Shown here in pieces: positions 56,789-63,683 of a stretch of DNA of 64,000 bases. This DNA is from Onchidella celtica (taxonomy: Eukaryota; Mollusca; Gastropoda; Systellommatophora; Onchidiidae). The notes below the pieces were generated by a model. That model saw only the letters and a program-made list of their open reading frames with translations, did not search any database and had not been told where the DNA came from. Position numbers and translations under genes: made by a program. Every line of letters begins with the position of its first letter. The first letter of the stretch is position 1. The stretch spans positions 54,593,880-54,657,879 of the forward strand of contig OZ007570.1 of NCBI GenBank assembly GCA_963931925.1. Direction: 5' to 3'.

Positions 56789-57087
56789 TATCTTACGTGA
56801 CCATTCATGTTAATACATCCAGCCAAGATTACTCCAAGCTCCGAGAGAAGACGTTCAGGAGAGTTGGGCAAAGTATTGACAATGACATCGCCTTTCTTAA
56901 AGCCATAGTGATACCTCAATATTCTGGCGAATTTTCCGGCCAGCTGAAATACTTGTCGGGAAGTGTATGATTCCCTGATATCGCCCTTATAAAACACAAA
57001 GAGCTCCTTGTCTGGTATGACCTCGGCTAAGTGCTGGATACATTTAGAAACAGTATCCGAAGTCGGTGGACATAAATTATTTCCCAT
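41833..57087 (-). CDS. AMP-forming acyl-CoA synthetase-like enzyme (9 exons, 568 aa)
   Basis: Exons on the - strand: 57087-56797, 56329-56121, 53862-53624, 51499-51264, 47609-47516, 46080-45958, 45237-44993, 43212-43060 and 41949-41833. Spliced they give 1707 nt in frame, with GT-AG at each junction. The ANL-superfamily motifs are in order: A3 TTSGTTGYSK (199-208), A5 YGSSE (342-346), A7 GWFNTGD (424-430), A8 GRSKD (444-448) and A10 LTSSGKPDRK with the expected catalytic Lys542. Such enzymes form an acyl-AMP from ATP and then usually a CoA thioester. The substrate cannot be read from the sequence. No signal peptide, membrane segment or C-terminal SKL is seen (the end is YLHV), so it is probably cytosolic. 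The ATG is the first after an in-frame TAA; an untranslated upstream exon cannot be excluded. Closest named family unsure. Confidence 0.92.
42033..42260. repeat. MITE-like repeat in synthetase intron 8, partner at 46180-46360
   Basis: TTAACCCTCTAGGTCCCAT at the left edge, then TATCACCAGTGATA and TAGTAATTTCTACAA, shared with 46180-46360. A TTAA next to CCCT would suit a piggyBac-type MITE, but the far end was not found. Confidence 0.55.
42460..42722 (+). mobile_element. SINE, tail type B, 5'-truncated (intron 8)
   Basis: Core blocks ATAGTCCTCTCGGGTAAGG, AACGTTAAAGATACC and CAGTTGGAAATCGAG, then the type B tail CAAGAAAAGTGAGGCG and CCTCCTAAAATAAAGACC. The tRNA head is missing. Opposite in orientation to the gene. 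Confidence 0.82.
43060..43212 (-). CDS. Synthetase exon 8 (residues 480-530)
   Basis: Encodes VSDPMSHHLICACIKP and ends PRFYW; the C-terminal subdomain before the A10 loop. It starts and ends on codon borders; the donor GTACTT is weaker than the others. A G run lies directly beside the donor in the intron (43040-43050). Confidence 0.88.
43831..44070. mobile_element. Foldback repeat of the GTTTCGCAACATAC family (intron 7)
   Basis: Arms 43831-43873 and 43957-43999 are complementary (CAAAATTGGGCAAAAAGAAA at the left edge). Right of the second arm follow CTGCTGCGACCCCACAG and TTTTTCTGTGG. The same modules occur at 58380-58660, 20425-20685 and in part at 47150-47220. Probably a non-autonomous DNA element; no target duplication was fixed. 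Confidence 0.65.
44640..44730. repeat. C-rich low-complexity tract in intron 7
   Basis: Runs of C and A around 44680-44722; no other meaning seen. Confidence 0.6.
44993..45237 (-). CDS. Synthetase exon 7 (residues 398-479), motifs A7 and A8
   Basis: GDVFKGYF, GWFNTGDVGTFDDDGNLYI, then GRSKDIINYGAISVHPSFLE and EVCVVP. The aspartate of TGD binds the ribose of ATP in the family; the A8 hinge follows. Donor GTATGT. Confidence 0.95.
45745..45850 (+). mobile_element. SINE 3' fragment, tail type B (intron 6)
   Basis: GAGGCCAAGGGCAGATCATCC and AAAACAAAGGCC resemble the type B tail, strongly diverged. Core and head are absent. Confidence 0.5.
45958..46080 (-). CDS. Synthetase exon 6 (residues 357-398)
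   Basis: DADTEFGDFLCGPPRPD, VRVVDDNL and KPGQIGTIHLKG, the stretch between A5 and A7. Acceptor TTTCACAG, donor GTAAGA. Confidence 0.93.
46180..46370. repeat. MITE-like repeat in synthetase intron 5, partner at 42033
   Basis: CCCCATTTATCACCAGTGATA and TTTAGTAATTTCTACAA are shared with 42033-42200; a TTAACCCT sits near the right edge (46360). See the partner entry for the piggyBac-type guess. Confidence 0.55.
46594..46780. mobile_element. Foldback element of about 187 bp (intron 5)
   Basis: The left arm begins AAGCCAGACCAAGGCTGGCG and the right arm ends in its complement; arms of about 75 bp surround a loop of about 32 bp. Both arms hold GGTGGCTCACCACC or its match. No clean target duplication seen. 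Confidence 0.8.
47150..47225. repeat. Fragment of the GTTTCGCAACATAC family (intron 5)
   Basis: GTTTTGCGACATACAACTTTT matches one arm of the 43831-44070 element. Confidence 0.55.
47516..47609 (-). CDS. Synthetase exon 5 (residues 326-357), motif A5
   Basis: A 94-nt exon, in phase on both sides: SQVKEMFTIAEQVMLAYG then SSEGGFPAFKLLK. YGSSE is the adenine-contacting A5 motif. Acceptor CTCCACAG, donor GTAACA. Confidence 0.93.
47960..48690. other. Intron 4 sequence without recognised feature
   Basis: Part of the 3.65-kb intron 4. A minus-strand open stretch at 48192-48512 has no synthetase similarity and is not needed to keep the frame, so it is not an exon. Confidence 0.6.
48699..49180. mobile_element. 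TIR DNA element of 482 bp (intron 4)
   Basis: Starts GGGGACGTTCAAAT and ends ATTTGAACGTCCCC; both arms continue into a TTACRCC/GGTGTAA block, poly-G, and AAAAGTGTAAGAA in each half. Flanks show only a short AAA(A) in common, so the target duplication is unclear. No transposase. Confidence 0.75.
49190..50560. other. Intron 4 sequence without recognised feature
   Basis: No gene or clear element; ordinary intronic DNA by inspection. Confidence 0.4.
50563..50825. repeat. Dispersed repeat, partner at 21245-21525
   Basis: GTATTTTAAAGCCTTTTCTG, AGAGAGCTCCTC, ACAACAGCC, GGGTTAGGG units and AAAAACGCTTGAGG in the same order as the partner. Confidence 0.65.
51264..51499 (-). CDS. Synthetase exon 4 (residues 247-325)
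   Basis: GWIAGYPLGTFLCGL, CTSALILPYQV and KVLFTGGQPLRK. LFTGGQPL is the usual GG block before motif A5. Acceptor TTTACAG, donor GTACAG. Confidence 0.94.
52428..52495. repeat. Fragment shared with the SINE at 60625-60690
   Basis: CCCGGGCAAAATTGAAA, TTAATAGATTAAAATTTATC and a C run occur in both places. At 60625 they follow the SINE core directly, so this is probably a SINE remnant. Confidence 0.6.
52735..52834 (+). mobile_element. SINE/LINE 3' end with GCGCTATATAAATG and (ATT)n tail
   Basis: TGTAAAGCGCATAGAGC then GCGCTATATAAATGC and seven ATT units. This is a widespread 3' end in marine invertebrate SINEs. The element body is not recognised. Confidence 0.65.
53192..53455. repeat. 58-bp tandem repeat, about 4.5 copies (intron 3)
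   Basis: GATCGGC blocks lie at 53196, 53254, 53312, 53370 and 53428, spaced exactly 58 bp. Each unit holds GGATGGTGACGTCCTAAACC and CCGATTTTGATCGG. A reversed form of the latter occurs at about 53552. It lies 170 bp from the donor of exon 3. Confidence 0.9.
53624..53862 (-). CDS. Synthetase exon 3 (residues 167-247), motif A3
   Basis: QSQPFLEELKKSTEEIF, DDVVQLFTTSGTTGYSKLAP, then RTHAEAIKLWRG and YYNDRLTG. TSGTTG plus Lys208 is the ATP-phosphate loop. The family usually has Pro before the Lys; here it is Ser (GYSK). Confidence 0.95.
54320..54363. repeat. CAG/CAA microsatellite (intron 2)
   Basis: CAGCAG units turning into CAACAA units. Confidence 0.9.
54884..56110. mobile_element. Solo LTR, 1227 bp, 5-bp target duplication (intron 2)
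   Basis: Starts TGTCATGATT and ends CTCGTGACA; CGGAC lies at 54879-54883 and 56111-56115. TG...CA ends, a 5-bp duplication and a TATA-like GTATATAACATCG near 55252 fit an LTR left by recombination. No gene inside. The right 220 bp match 63783-64000 in reverse. It sits 10 nt beyond the donor of exon 2. The exact duplication suggests modest age. Confidence 0.83.
56121..56329 (-). CDS. Synthetase exon 2 (residues 98-167)
   Basis: VGLADGTEFYRTVRNSQC, VILASADDKPIW and RAIIVSRESIG. Acceptor CTCCACAG; donor GTGAGG. Confidence 0.92.
56366..56570. repeat. Degenerate CCAT/TCCA repeat (intron 1)
   Basis: Imperfect ATCC units; joins the TATC array on its right. Confidence 0.85.
56586..56702. repeat. 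(TATC)n microsatellite (intron 1)
   Basis: Nearly perfect TATC units over about 115 bp. Confidence 0.95.
56707..56787. repeat. (GA)n microsatellite (intron 1)
   Basis: About 40 GA units ending 10 nt from the exon 1 border. On the transcribed strand it is a CT tract just after the donor. Confidence 0.95.
56797..57087 (-). CDS. Synthetase exon 1 (residues 1-97)
   Basis: Start MGNNLCPPTSDTVSKCIQ, then YTSRQVFQLAGKFARIL, KKGDVIVNTLPNSPE and GVILAGCINMNGH. Typical N-terminal part of the adenylation domain. The ATG is the first after an in-frame TAA at about 57124. Donor GTAAGA. Confidence 0.9.
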
Positions 57088-57150
57088 GTCTATGGCTGGA
57101 AAGTTGTTCCCCAAACGTACGGTAAAAGATTATTTGTGCACAAGGTTTGC

Positions 57151-57297
57151 CGGTTCAGAATTTTCCGATACTCCTAATGTCTGTGCTTTGGGTTGTTTCT
57201 CGGTTCAGAATTTCCAATACTCCAAAAGACAGTGTTTTTAGGTTGTTGGTCGGTTCAAAATTTTCAGATACTCCTAAAGTCTGTGCTTTGGACAGAA
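57151..57297. repeat. 50-bp tandem repeat, three copies, upstream of the synthetase start
   Basis: CGGTTCAGAATTTTC-type starts at 57151, 57201 and 57251; each unit runs through ATACTCC and CTGTGCTTTGG. It lies 65-210 bp upstream of the ATG, so it could be in the promoter or 5' UTR. Confidence 0.85.
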
Positions 57298-57306
57298 ATG
57301 GAAAAT

Positions 57307-57460
57307 AATAATAATAATAATAATAGTTCGTCCATCAGGTATGATGATGACCTTAACAACACCAGAGGAATAAAGAACAGAAATTGTTGAGAATTTCAAC
57401 ACATGGACAATAAAGAGAACTAAAGGACACAGAGGACAGAATGGAAAGACTGTTCTTTCC
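57307..57460 (-). mobile_element. 154-bp 5'-truncated copy of the 22762-27741 LINE
   Basis: On the - strand this is the last part of that LINE's 3' UTR, beginning GGAAAGAACAGTC and ending in (ATT)n. By eye it has no difference from the long copy outside the tail length. ATGGAAAAT lies on both sides (57298-57306 and 57461-57469), proof of its own insertion. It lies about 220 bp upstream of the synthetase ATG. Confidence 0.93.
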
Positions 57461-57529
57461 ATGGAAAATATTAAAAATAGAAATAGGTAAGAATTCCGTA
57501 TGTCCGGACCACATTGAACTGTCACAATT

Positions 57530-57655
57530 TGTTTTTCGCAGACTGTCTCAATATTTCCTTTTTGTGTTGTAGTTGAACGGAAGAGGGATAGGGTTAGGAA
57601 TAAGAATAGCTTTAGGGGCAGGGTTAGGGATCGGTTTAGGGTTAGAGACTGGTTG
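57530..57655. repeat. GGGTTAGGG-rich fragment
   Basis: Several GGGTTAGGG/GGGTTAGAG units as in the repeats at 21400 and 50700. Too irregular to be telomeric DNA. Confidence 0.5.
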
Positions 57656-57659
57656 GATC

Positions 57660-58200
57660 CTTGAGATGTACGGAACTCTTCCTCAAAAATCTTTCCAAGT
57701 TACACACAGTGGATGGGTGAGATTCAGACCCCAAACTGAAGCTTAGAAATGGATGGCTTAACCTTCTTGTGATCAGATATAGAGTGACCGACCCCAAACC
57801 TCTAAAACATGTAAAACTGATATTAAAATTTATAAAAGAAAAGCGTAGAAATATGGTCATTTATCGCGAAAAAATTACTTAGGGATAAAATAGTAAGTCT
57901 TAGCAAAAAATGAATAGAAGATGTGTTTCAAGTTACGTAAGAGACGCTCGAGAATTGGAGAATTGACCGGTGTCAGGTAAAGCTTTTCCTGAATGGCAAG
58001 AATATTTGACATGATTTAATACGAGATCTGAAAAAAAATTACACGACAATCAAATGAAATCGTGCCAAGCACCTTAGAAGTCAGGTAATAACTTCGGAAT
58101 CAACTTTATTAGTATCTGATCTCATGTTTTTTGACAGCATTTACCCCATGCTATAAGTAGAGAAGAAAAAAGAACCATCAGCTCTATAGTAACAATAAGA
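57660..58200. other. Unassigned DNA
   Basis: No gene or clear element. Confidence 0.35.
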
Positions 58201-58379
58201 ATGACGTAGATTTATATAGCGCGCTTTTCCCGGCGGCTCAAGGCACTTTACCCGGAGAACAAACAAATTAATAATCCACTCTCATAATAATATGCGTACA
58301 TGCATACAAACCCAACTACACACGCGTGCACGATCGGATTCACACACACACACACACAACGTCTCATTTACTAGATATC

Positions 58380-58660
58380 ATAAGAACCACAGAAAAACTG
58401 TGGGGTCGCAGCAAGGCTTATTCTATTTAGATTCCATATATTTCATATTCTATTTCTTTATTGTACGATTATTTTATTCGTTCAATGTTCCAATTTTTTT
58501 CATCTGTTTTTGTCGTTTCTTTTTTTTTTTCCCTGAAGAAGGCTGTTGCCGAAAGATCGATATTTTCTATTTTCCCATTTAGTTTGCGTTTAATTGTTTC
58601 GTTTGTGTATTATTTCTTACGCGAGGCTTTGCTACATACAACTTTTTCTTTTTGTCAATT
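58380..58660. repeat. Dispersed repeat of the GTTTCGCAACATAC family
   Basis: Left part ACCACAGAAAAACTGTGG and GGTCGCAGCAAGGC (reverse of 44020-44045), right part GCGAGGCTTTGCTACATAC and CTTTTTCTTTTTG. The right arm matches 43957-43999; the middle differs. Confidence 0.65.
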
Positions 58661-58673
58661 CTTGGCGCTGATC

Positions 58674-59006
58674 CAGAGAGTATAGATGTATAGAGAGGGT
58701 TCACTATTGGTCGATTTGCACTGCGAGACACGGGAGGCTCCGCGAAACCATTGTTAGCATGGAGCGGAAAGTAGGTCGCTGCGGTAAACAAAACCGGTTT
58801 GTACATTTCCACGGGGCGTAAGAGCTTACAAACGGCTCTAAATAGTTTCAGTCAGCCCAAAAATATGAACAAACCACACTAAACAGATATGCACACTATC
58901 TTTGGTGAACAAGGTCTCTTTCAATTCTTCAATTTCTTGTTTACCGCAGCGACCTAGTTTCGCGATTTGGCGGAAGTGAGATCTCTCTATACATCTATAC
59001 TCTCTG
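58674..59006. mobile_element. MITE, 333 bp, 7-bp target duplication
   Basis: Ends CAGAGAGTATAGATGTATAG and its complement; GCTGATC at 58667-58673 and 59007-59013. A second inner inverted block (GTCGCTGCGGTAAAC/GTTTACCGCAGCGAC) lies within. CAG-type ends with 7-8 bp duplication suit hAT-like elements. Confidence 0.8.
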
Positions 59007-59094
59007 GCTGATCTCATTTACTTGAAGTGGCACAGAAATTCCATCAACAGTTAAAATACTCTTTAAATAAACGGTTTTTTTAAAAACCATTTTC

Positions 59095-59290
59095 AAACTT
59101 GACGAAGGTTTTCCAGCTCCTTGATGTTAGATGGAAACTCATTCTAGAGTGTACGATCTGAAACTGAAAACCAATGACGATCGAATGTTTCCAGATTGTA
59201 TTCTGGCTTTCTGAAGATTTACTGGTTCTAGACGTTAACACCTTCGTTTGTTTATGAACAGCAACAAGATCTGAAACACACGATGGAGCA
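59095..59290. repeat. Diverged dispersed repeat
   Basis: CATTCTAGAGTGTACGATC and AAAACCAATGACGATC resemble the body of the repeat at 35400-35470. Family unsure. Confidence 0.4.
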
Positions 59291-59317
59291 GAGGAAAATT
59301 TTGAATGGTGGTATAAA

Positions 59318-59612
59318 ATTCCTGTCCCTGATCCTATGGTAGGGAGGATCGAGCACATAGTCTTCTCGGATAAGGGTGAAAAACTCAGAAGGCCCGTGTG
59401 CACGTAGAGCACGTTAAAGATACCTTGGCACTTAAAAGTCGAGAAGAGCAGGCCGAACATGGCCACTGCCCAGACAAAATTCTAAAAAAAAAAAAAACAA
59501 TCCCTACCACAAAAACACACAGAAGCAATAACAAGAAAAATAATAAGAAGAAAAATGAGGTGTAAATGCCAATACTAGAGAACCTCCTAAAATAAAGACC
59601 TAAACACAATTC
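59318..59612 (+). mobile_element. SINE, tail type B, 5'-truncated
   Basis: CTGATCCTATGG, TAGTCTTCTCGGATAAGG, CACGTTAAAGATACC, GAGCAGGCCGAACATGG, then poly-A and the type B tail GAGGTGTAAATGCC and CCTCCTAAAATAAAGACC. Head missing. Confidence 0.85.
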
Positions 59613-60221
59613 AATATTTAGTAAGAAAAAATGTAACAAATAACTGAGACTGAAACAATATAGAAGCAAAATTGTTATATAACACTCAGCTATACTTCTT
59701 CAACACTGACAATAAATATTAATTTCCTTACCAACACTTCTCGAAGTCGCCTTGCAGCTGAGTCTAGACCCTCTCAGGTACGCGTTTACATACACAATGT
59801 ATAATTGTCGCTGTAATATTACGTTCGTAATCAATGCGAGTGTGGAGGAAAGAGGGCAATGAAGGAAGGGAGGGAGTTTATGGTTACATGGAAGTTACAG
59901 TACACTGTATCTTGGTGTTGTCCTCAGTATTGTCTCTTCACAACTATGCACACGCGCCACTCCTCATGTCAATGTTGATAGTGTCTGTGCCGGGTCTTTC
60001 AAAGAGACCCGTATAATACCATGATGGCTCTTTGACATATCAATGGCCTTTTTGCGAACAGAAAAAGTCGAGTTACTGCATAAAATTTGAAGAAAAAAGA
60101 AGCGCACTTTTATTGTTTCTTTTATAAAAAAAAAAAAAAAAGGATGTAGAGAGTTCAAGTGACTTCTACATCATTTGATAGGAGACATAATAATAATAGT
60201 TTCCACTGTTTGGAACAGATC

Positions 60222-60350
60222 AGTGATTCTCAACCTTTCTCAGGCAATCGGCCCCTTGGACTCCAGATTTTCTTTTATCAACCCATCGACAGTTCTGACG
60301 CTGTCATCGACTCATTCAGGACAAAATATAGACATGAGCTAATGCTTTTT
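60222..60350. mobile_element. hAT-like MITE left end, related to 13147-13559
   Basis: CAGTGATTCTCAACCTTT, GGCCCCTTGGA and GATTTTCTTTT align with the first 60 bp of the element at 13147. The right end was not found. Confidence 0.6.
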
Positions 60351-60564
60351 TTTTTTTTTGTCTCTACTTATAGCACGAGACAAAAGCTGCTAAAAACAAA
60401 ACTAAGATCAGACCTCACATTTCGAAGTGATTATTGGTCTTGTAAGATGCATTGCACGCTTTCATTTGATTATCCTATAACGTTTGTTTCAGATATATAT
60501 CGTAATAAATTATATTAAACAACAATCTTGTCATACAGGAAAGGCGTTATCTGACACCGTGTAA

Positions 60565-60765
60565 TCAAGATACCTTGGCAGTTGGAAATCGTAAAGAGCA
60601 GGCCGAAAGGCCGCTGCCCGGGCAAAATTGAAATTAATAGATTAAAATTTATCCATATCATCTCCCCCCCCCCCCCCGGCAGAACAAGAAATAATAAAAC
60701 AAGTAAAGTGAGGTGTAAATGCCAAGGGCAGCGAACCTCCTAAAATAAAGACCTCAAATCGAACA
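60565..60765 (+). mobile_element. SINE, tail type B, 5'-truncated
   Basis: AAGATACCTTGGCAGTTGG, GAGCAGGCCGAAAGGCCG, an A/T insert shared with 52428-52495, a C run, then GTGAGGTGTAAATGCC and CCTCCTAAAATAAAGACC. Confidence 0.82.
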
Positions 60766-61059
60766 CCGTGTAATCCTCTTGACTTCGGAGTTTCTCTTAT
60801 ATAATTGAAACAGGTCGTCCAGTGCCCAATAACTATCATTTTTTTTTGTGTGGACACTTTCTATTTTATCCTGTTTCTTGATAAATAAAATTTCAACATA
60901 ATATCTTATTCTTTCAGAGGTTGTTTTTGAAAAAAAAAAATCTCGGAGATGATTTTGTAATTCTCACATGGGCATTTTTTTTTTCAACAAAAGCAGTTTG
61001 TATGTATCGGCTGGTGTGCACTTACGCCAAAAATTCCAGTATATTTTCGTCCTTAAGTT

Positions 61060-61450
61060 GGTTTAAGTTTTTATTTTAGGAGATTCGCTGCCACTGACAT
61101 TTACACTTCACTTTTCTTGTTTCTATTTTTCTTGTTCTTGTTTCTGTATGTTTTTTGGTAGGGATGAGTTTTGTTTAGAATTTTTTCCAGCCAGCGGCCT
61201 TGTTCGGCCTGCTCTTTTCGTCTTTTAACTGCCGAGGTATTTTTAACGTGCGCAACATGCATAGGGGGCCCCCCGAGCTTTTCGTCCTTATCCAAGAAGA
61301 CTAGGTGCTCGGTCCTGCCTACCATGGGATCAGGGACAGGAATTTTTACCCTCGAAAAAAATTCCAACATGTCTGCACCGACCGAGGATCGAACCCGATA
61401 CCTTCGGCATGAGAGGCGAGCACCTTGCTTCTAGATCCCCCATGTCCCTT
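61060..61450 (-). mobile_element. SINE with tRNA-like head, tail type B
   Basis: On the - strand the head lies at about 61450-61375 with a diverged B box region (GGTATCGGGTTCGATCC), then GATCCCATGG, CTTCTTGGATAAGGACG, GCACGTTAAAAATACC, GAGCAGGCCGAACAAGG, and at 61130-61065 the type B tail GTGAAGTGTAAATG and CCTAAAATAAA. It shows that type B copies carry the same head as type A. Confidence 0.82.
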
Positions 61451-61518
61451 TTCGTCCTTAATCCAGATCTTGTTGTTCGCAGGGCCTGCTGTTGTTGGAT
61501 GTTGTTCATAGGACCTGC

Positions 61519-62922
61519 TGTCAAGGTTAATACTATGATTGTCGTGCTGGGTCACGACTTGAAAAGACTTGTTTTTTTTCACGGTCTCGTTGATTATAAC
61601 CAGCGTAAATGTCCTTGAACTGTTCTCGTGAACAGTTTGTTTTTGTAACACTTTTTCTTAGAGATGGAAAGAAAGTGGGGCAAGATAGAATAAATGGATA
61701 AGTTAGGGGTGACAGTGCAATTTTCGACCCCGTGATTTTGGTGAACTCTTACAAGGGAAGAGAAGGGGTGAATAAGGATAGATAGTTTAAGACGCTTAGT
61801 CGCGTTCAGAAATTCGTACATAAAACATAGAAAGCACGAGGGTTTAGAGATTTTAGTAATGGTTTTGACATTTTAATTTGACCTTGTCTGTTTCTAGTAC
61901 AAGGCCGTGACCAACTTCCATGCAGAATCTATTAATACTGCGAGCTGAGCTCGAATGGATGCACCAATCAAATCTAGGCATTTGGACGGTAATTTGCAGC
62001 TGGCCGCACAGTATAAAAGCGTAGCCATTCCTATGTTCATCACTCCATACAGAAAATTCCATCTGTGCAGGCGTCGGCGTGATTCTGCCAGAAGAATCAG
62101 AAGACTGTTGGTTTTATGTCTATGTCCATTATAGGCATTGAGATGAAGCCATGTGCTCGATTATGATTTACCCACTGCTGTTGTCTACTGTTCCCTGATT
62201 CCTTATCAGGGACCAAGTGTAAGTGTTTGTCTGTTGATGATTCAACAATGAACGAGGAGCTGAACGGAATTTTTCCAGTAGGACAGGATTGCCGCACATG
62301 CTAGAAGTGCTACCCAAGAATGCAAGACAAAGATGTATATTAACTTGCAACTAGATCTAGTATGAATGTTTGGCATACACAACTGTGAATTGGAATTGAT
62401 TTGTCTGGATGAGGCTGGGGATTGCCAGCCCATCCTAGAGTAGATCTAACTTAACTACGTCAGTTTGTATTGACGAGCTTGATCCATTATAAGCGGTAGG
62501 CACAAATAGCTGAGATGACATTGTCGCCAGAGACATTAGTATATTGCTTGATAGATAGTAGGCAGACTATATCTGAGAGATAGATAATTAATACTTAAAT
62601 TGTGAGTGAGTCAGAATGATCTTAATCTTATAGGAATCTAGAGGAGACTTCTAGTGACATATTATTGAATTTTCATTTGATGCTGCTGATGTTGTCTTTT
62701 TAGTATGTAAGAGATCTAGACAAAATTGTTAGGAATCTTAAGGTAATTAAATTTGTGGCCCTGCAGGTCTGTTGATAAAAACTTATTCAGGTTGTTATTA
62801 GTGTGTGGCATGGTACGAAAGAGTAATTCATAAATACCTCTCGATTTTAAAATGCAGTCATAAAACCAATAACCCATAACACCCACTCTGTAACGCTATC
62901 ACCCAGTACGAGACCCGTAACA
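61519..62922 (-). mobile_element. Solo-LTR-like element, 1404 bp, 5-bp target duplication
   Basis: On the - strand it starts TGTTACGGG and ends CTTGACA; CCTGC lies at 61514-61518 and 62923-62927. The 3' part (61519-62105) matches 17820-18402. A TTTATACT TATA-like block lies near 62010. No coding region. The outer limit at 62922 rests on the duplication alone and is less sure than the other end. Confidence 0.62.
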
Positions 62923-63109
62923 CCTGCTGTTGTTGGGTTCATCATACAACACAGAGCATTTATCATTATCAGTATGCCTGTAGACAGTGAATTGCACACC
63001 CCGGGGGCTTGATACTTTGTGCACACGGGCTAATTTGAAATGGAGATGGACACTTGAAGAGCGGTACGTTTCTGTGTTCGTCTTTTTGTCTGTTTTTCTT
63101 TGTAACCAT

Positions 63110-63335
63110 TTGATGTGTGTTTAGGTCTTTATTTTAGGAAGTTCGCTGCCCTTTGCATTTGCACCCCACTTTTCTTGTTTCTGTATTTTACAATTTTGTC
63201 CGGGCAGCGACCATGTTCGGCCTGCTCTTCTCGACTTTTAAATGCCAAAGTATCTTTAATGTGCACTACGTGTACACTAGCCCTCCTACTTTTCGTCTTT
63301 ATCCGAGAAGACTAGATGTTCTATCCTACATTTGA
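63110..63335 (-). mobile_element. SINE, tail type B, 5'-truncated
   Basis: Reverse of the type B pattern: GGTCTTTATTTTAGG at 63123, ATTTGCACCCCACTTTTC, GTTCGGCCTGCTC, AAAGTATCTTTAATGTGC and TTATCCGAGAAGACTA. Confidence 0.82.
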
Positions 63336-63339
63336 TTTA

Positions 63340-63570
63340 AAGCTACGAATGATAAATAAGGAGATATTTTGACTACTATGTGAGTGACAAATTTGACTGA
63401 ACATTTTTAATGATTTGCCCAGCAATGAAATTACTAGCCCAATACACAAAGACTTGATTTGGTGCACTTTCCCTACCTAGAAAGGTATACACACGTCATT
63501 ATGTGCGCGTGATCAAGAATAGATTCCGCCATGGGCAAAATGGGCGAAGCTGCCTTCAGTGACGTGCTGT
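63340..63570. other. Unassigned DNA
   Basis: Between the last SINE and the promoter-like block. Nothing recognised. Confidence 0.35.
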
Positions 63571-63574
63571 TTAG

Positions 63575-63683
63575 GTAGCAATGCGCATGACGTCACAGAG
63601 TTTTTGTTTTGTACTTCCGCCAAACAAGATGGCCTGTGGATCAGCTGATGAGTGTAACTTCGAGATGTGTCTAAGCAGTTAAA
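63575..63683 (+). promoter_or_regulatory. Promoter-like cluster: NRF1-, CRE-, ETS- and YY1-like sites
   Basis: TGCGCATG (63582-63589) overlaps a perfect CRE palindrome TGACGTCA (63588-63595). ACTTCCG (63613-63619, ETS-like) and AAGATGGC (63626-63633, YY1-like) follow. All lie within 105 bp of the ATG at 63684. This set and spacing are usual in TATA-less housekeeping promoters of animals. Function is inferred. Confidence 0.6.

Noticed and set aside
56362-56970. Open frames of up to 202 codons on + over the TATC/GA arrays
   Set aside because: Low-complexity reading of microsatellites, opposite to exon 1 of the synthetase gene.
57530-57655. Interstitial telomere repeats (TTAGGG)
   Set aside because: The GGGTTAGGG units are few, irregular and part of a dispersed repeat also at 21400 and 50700.
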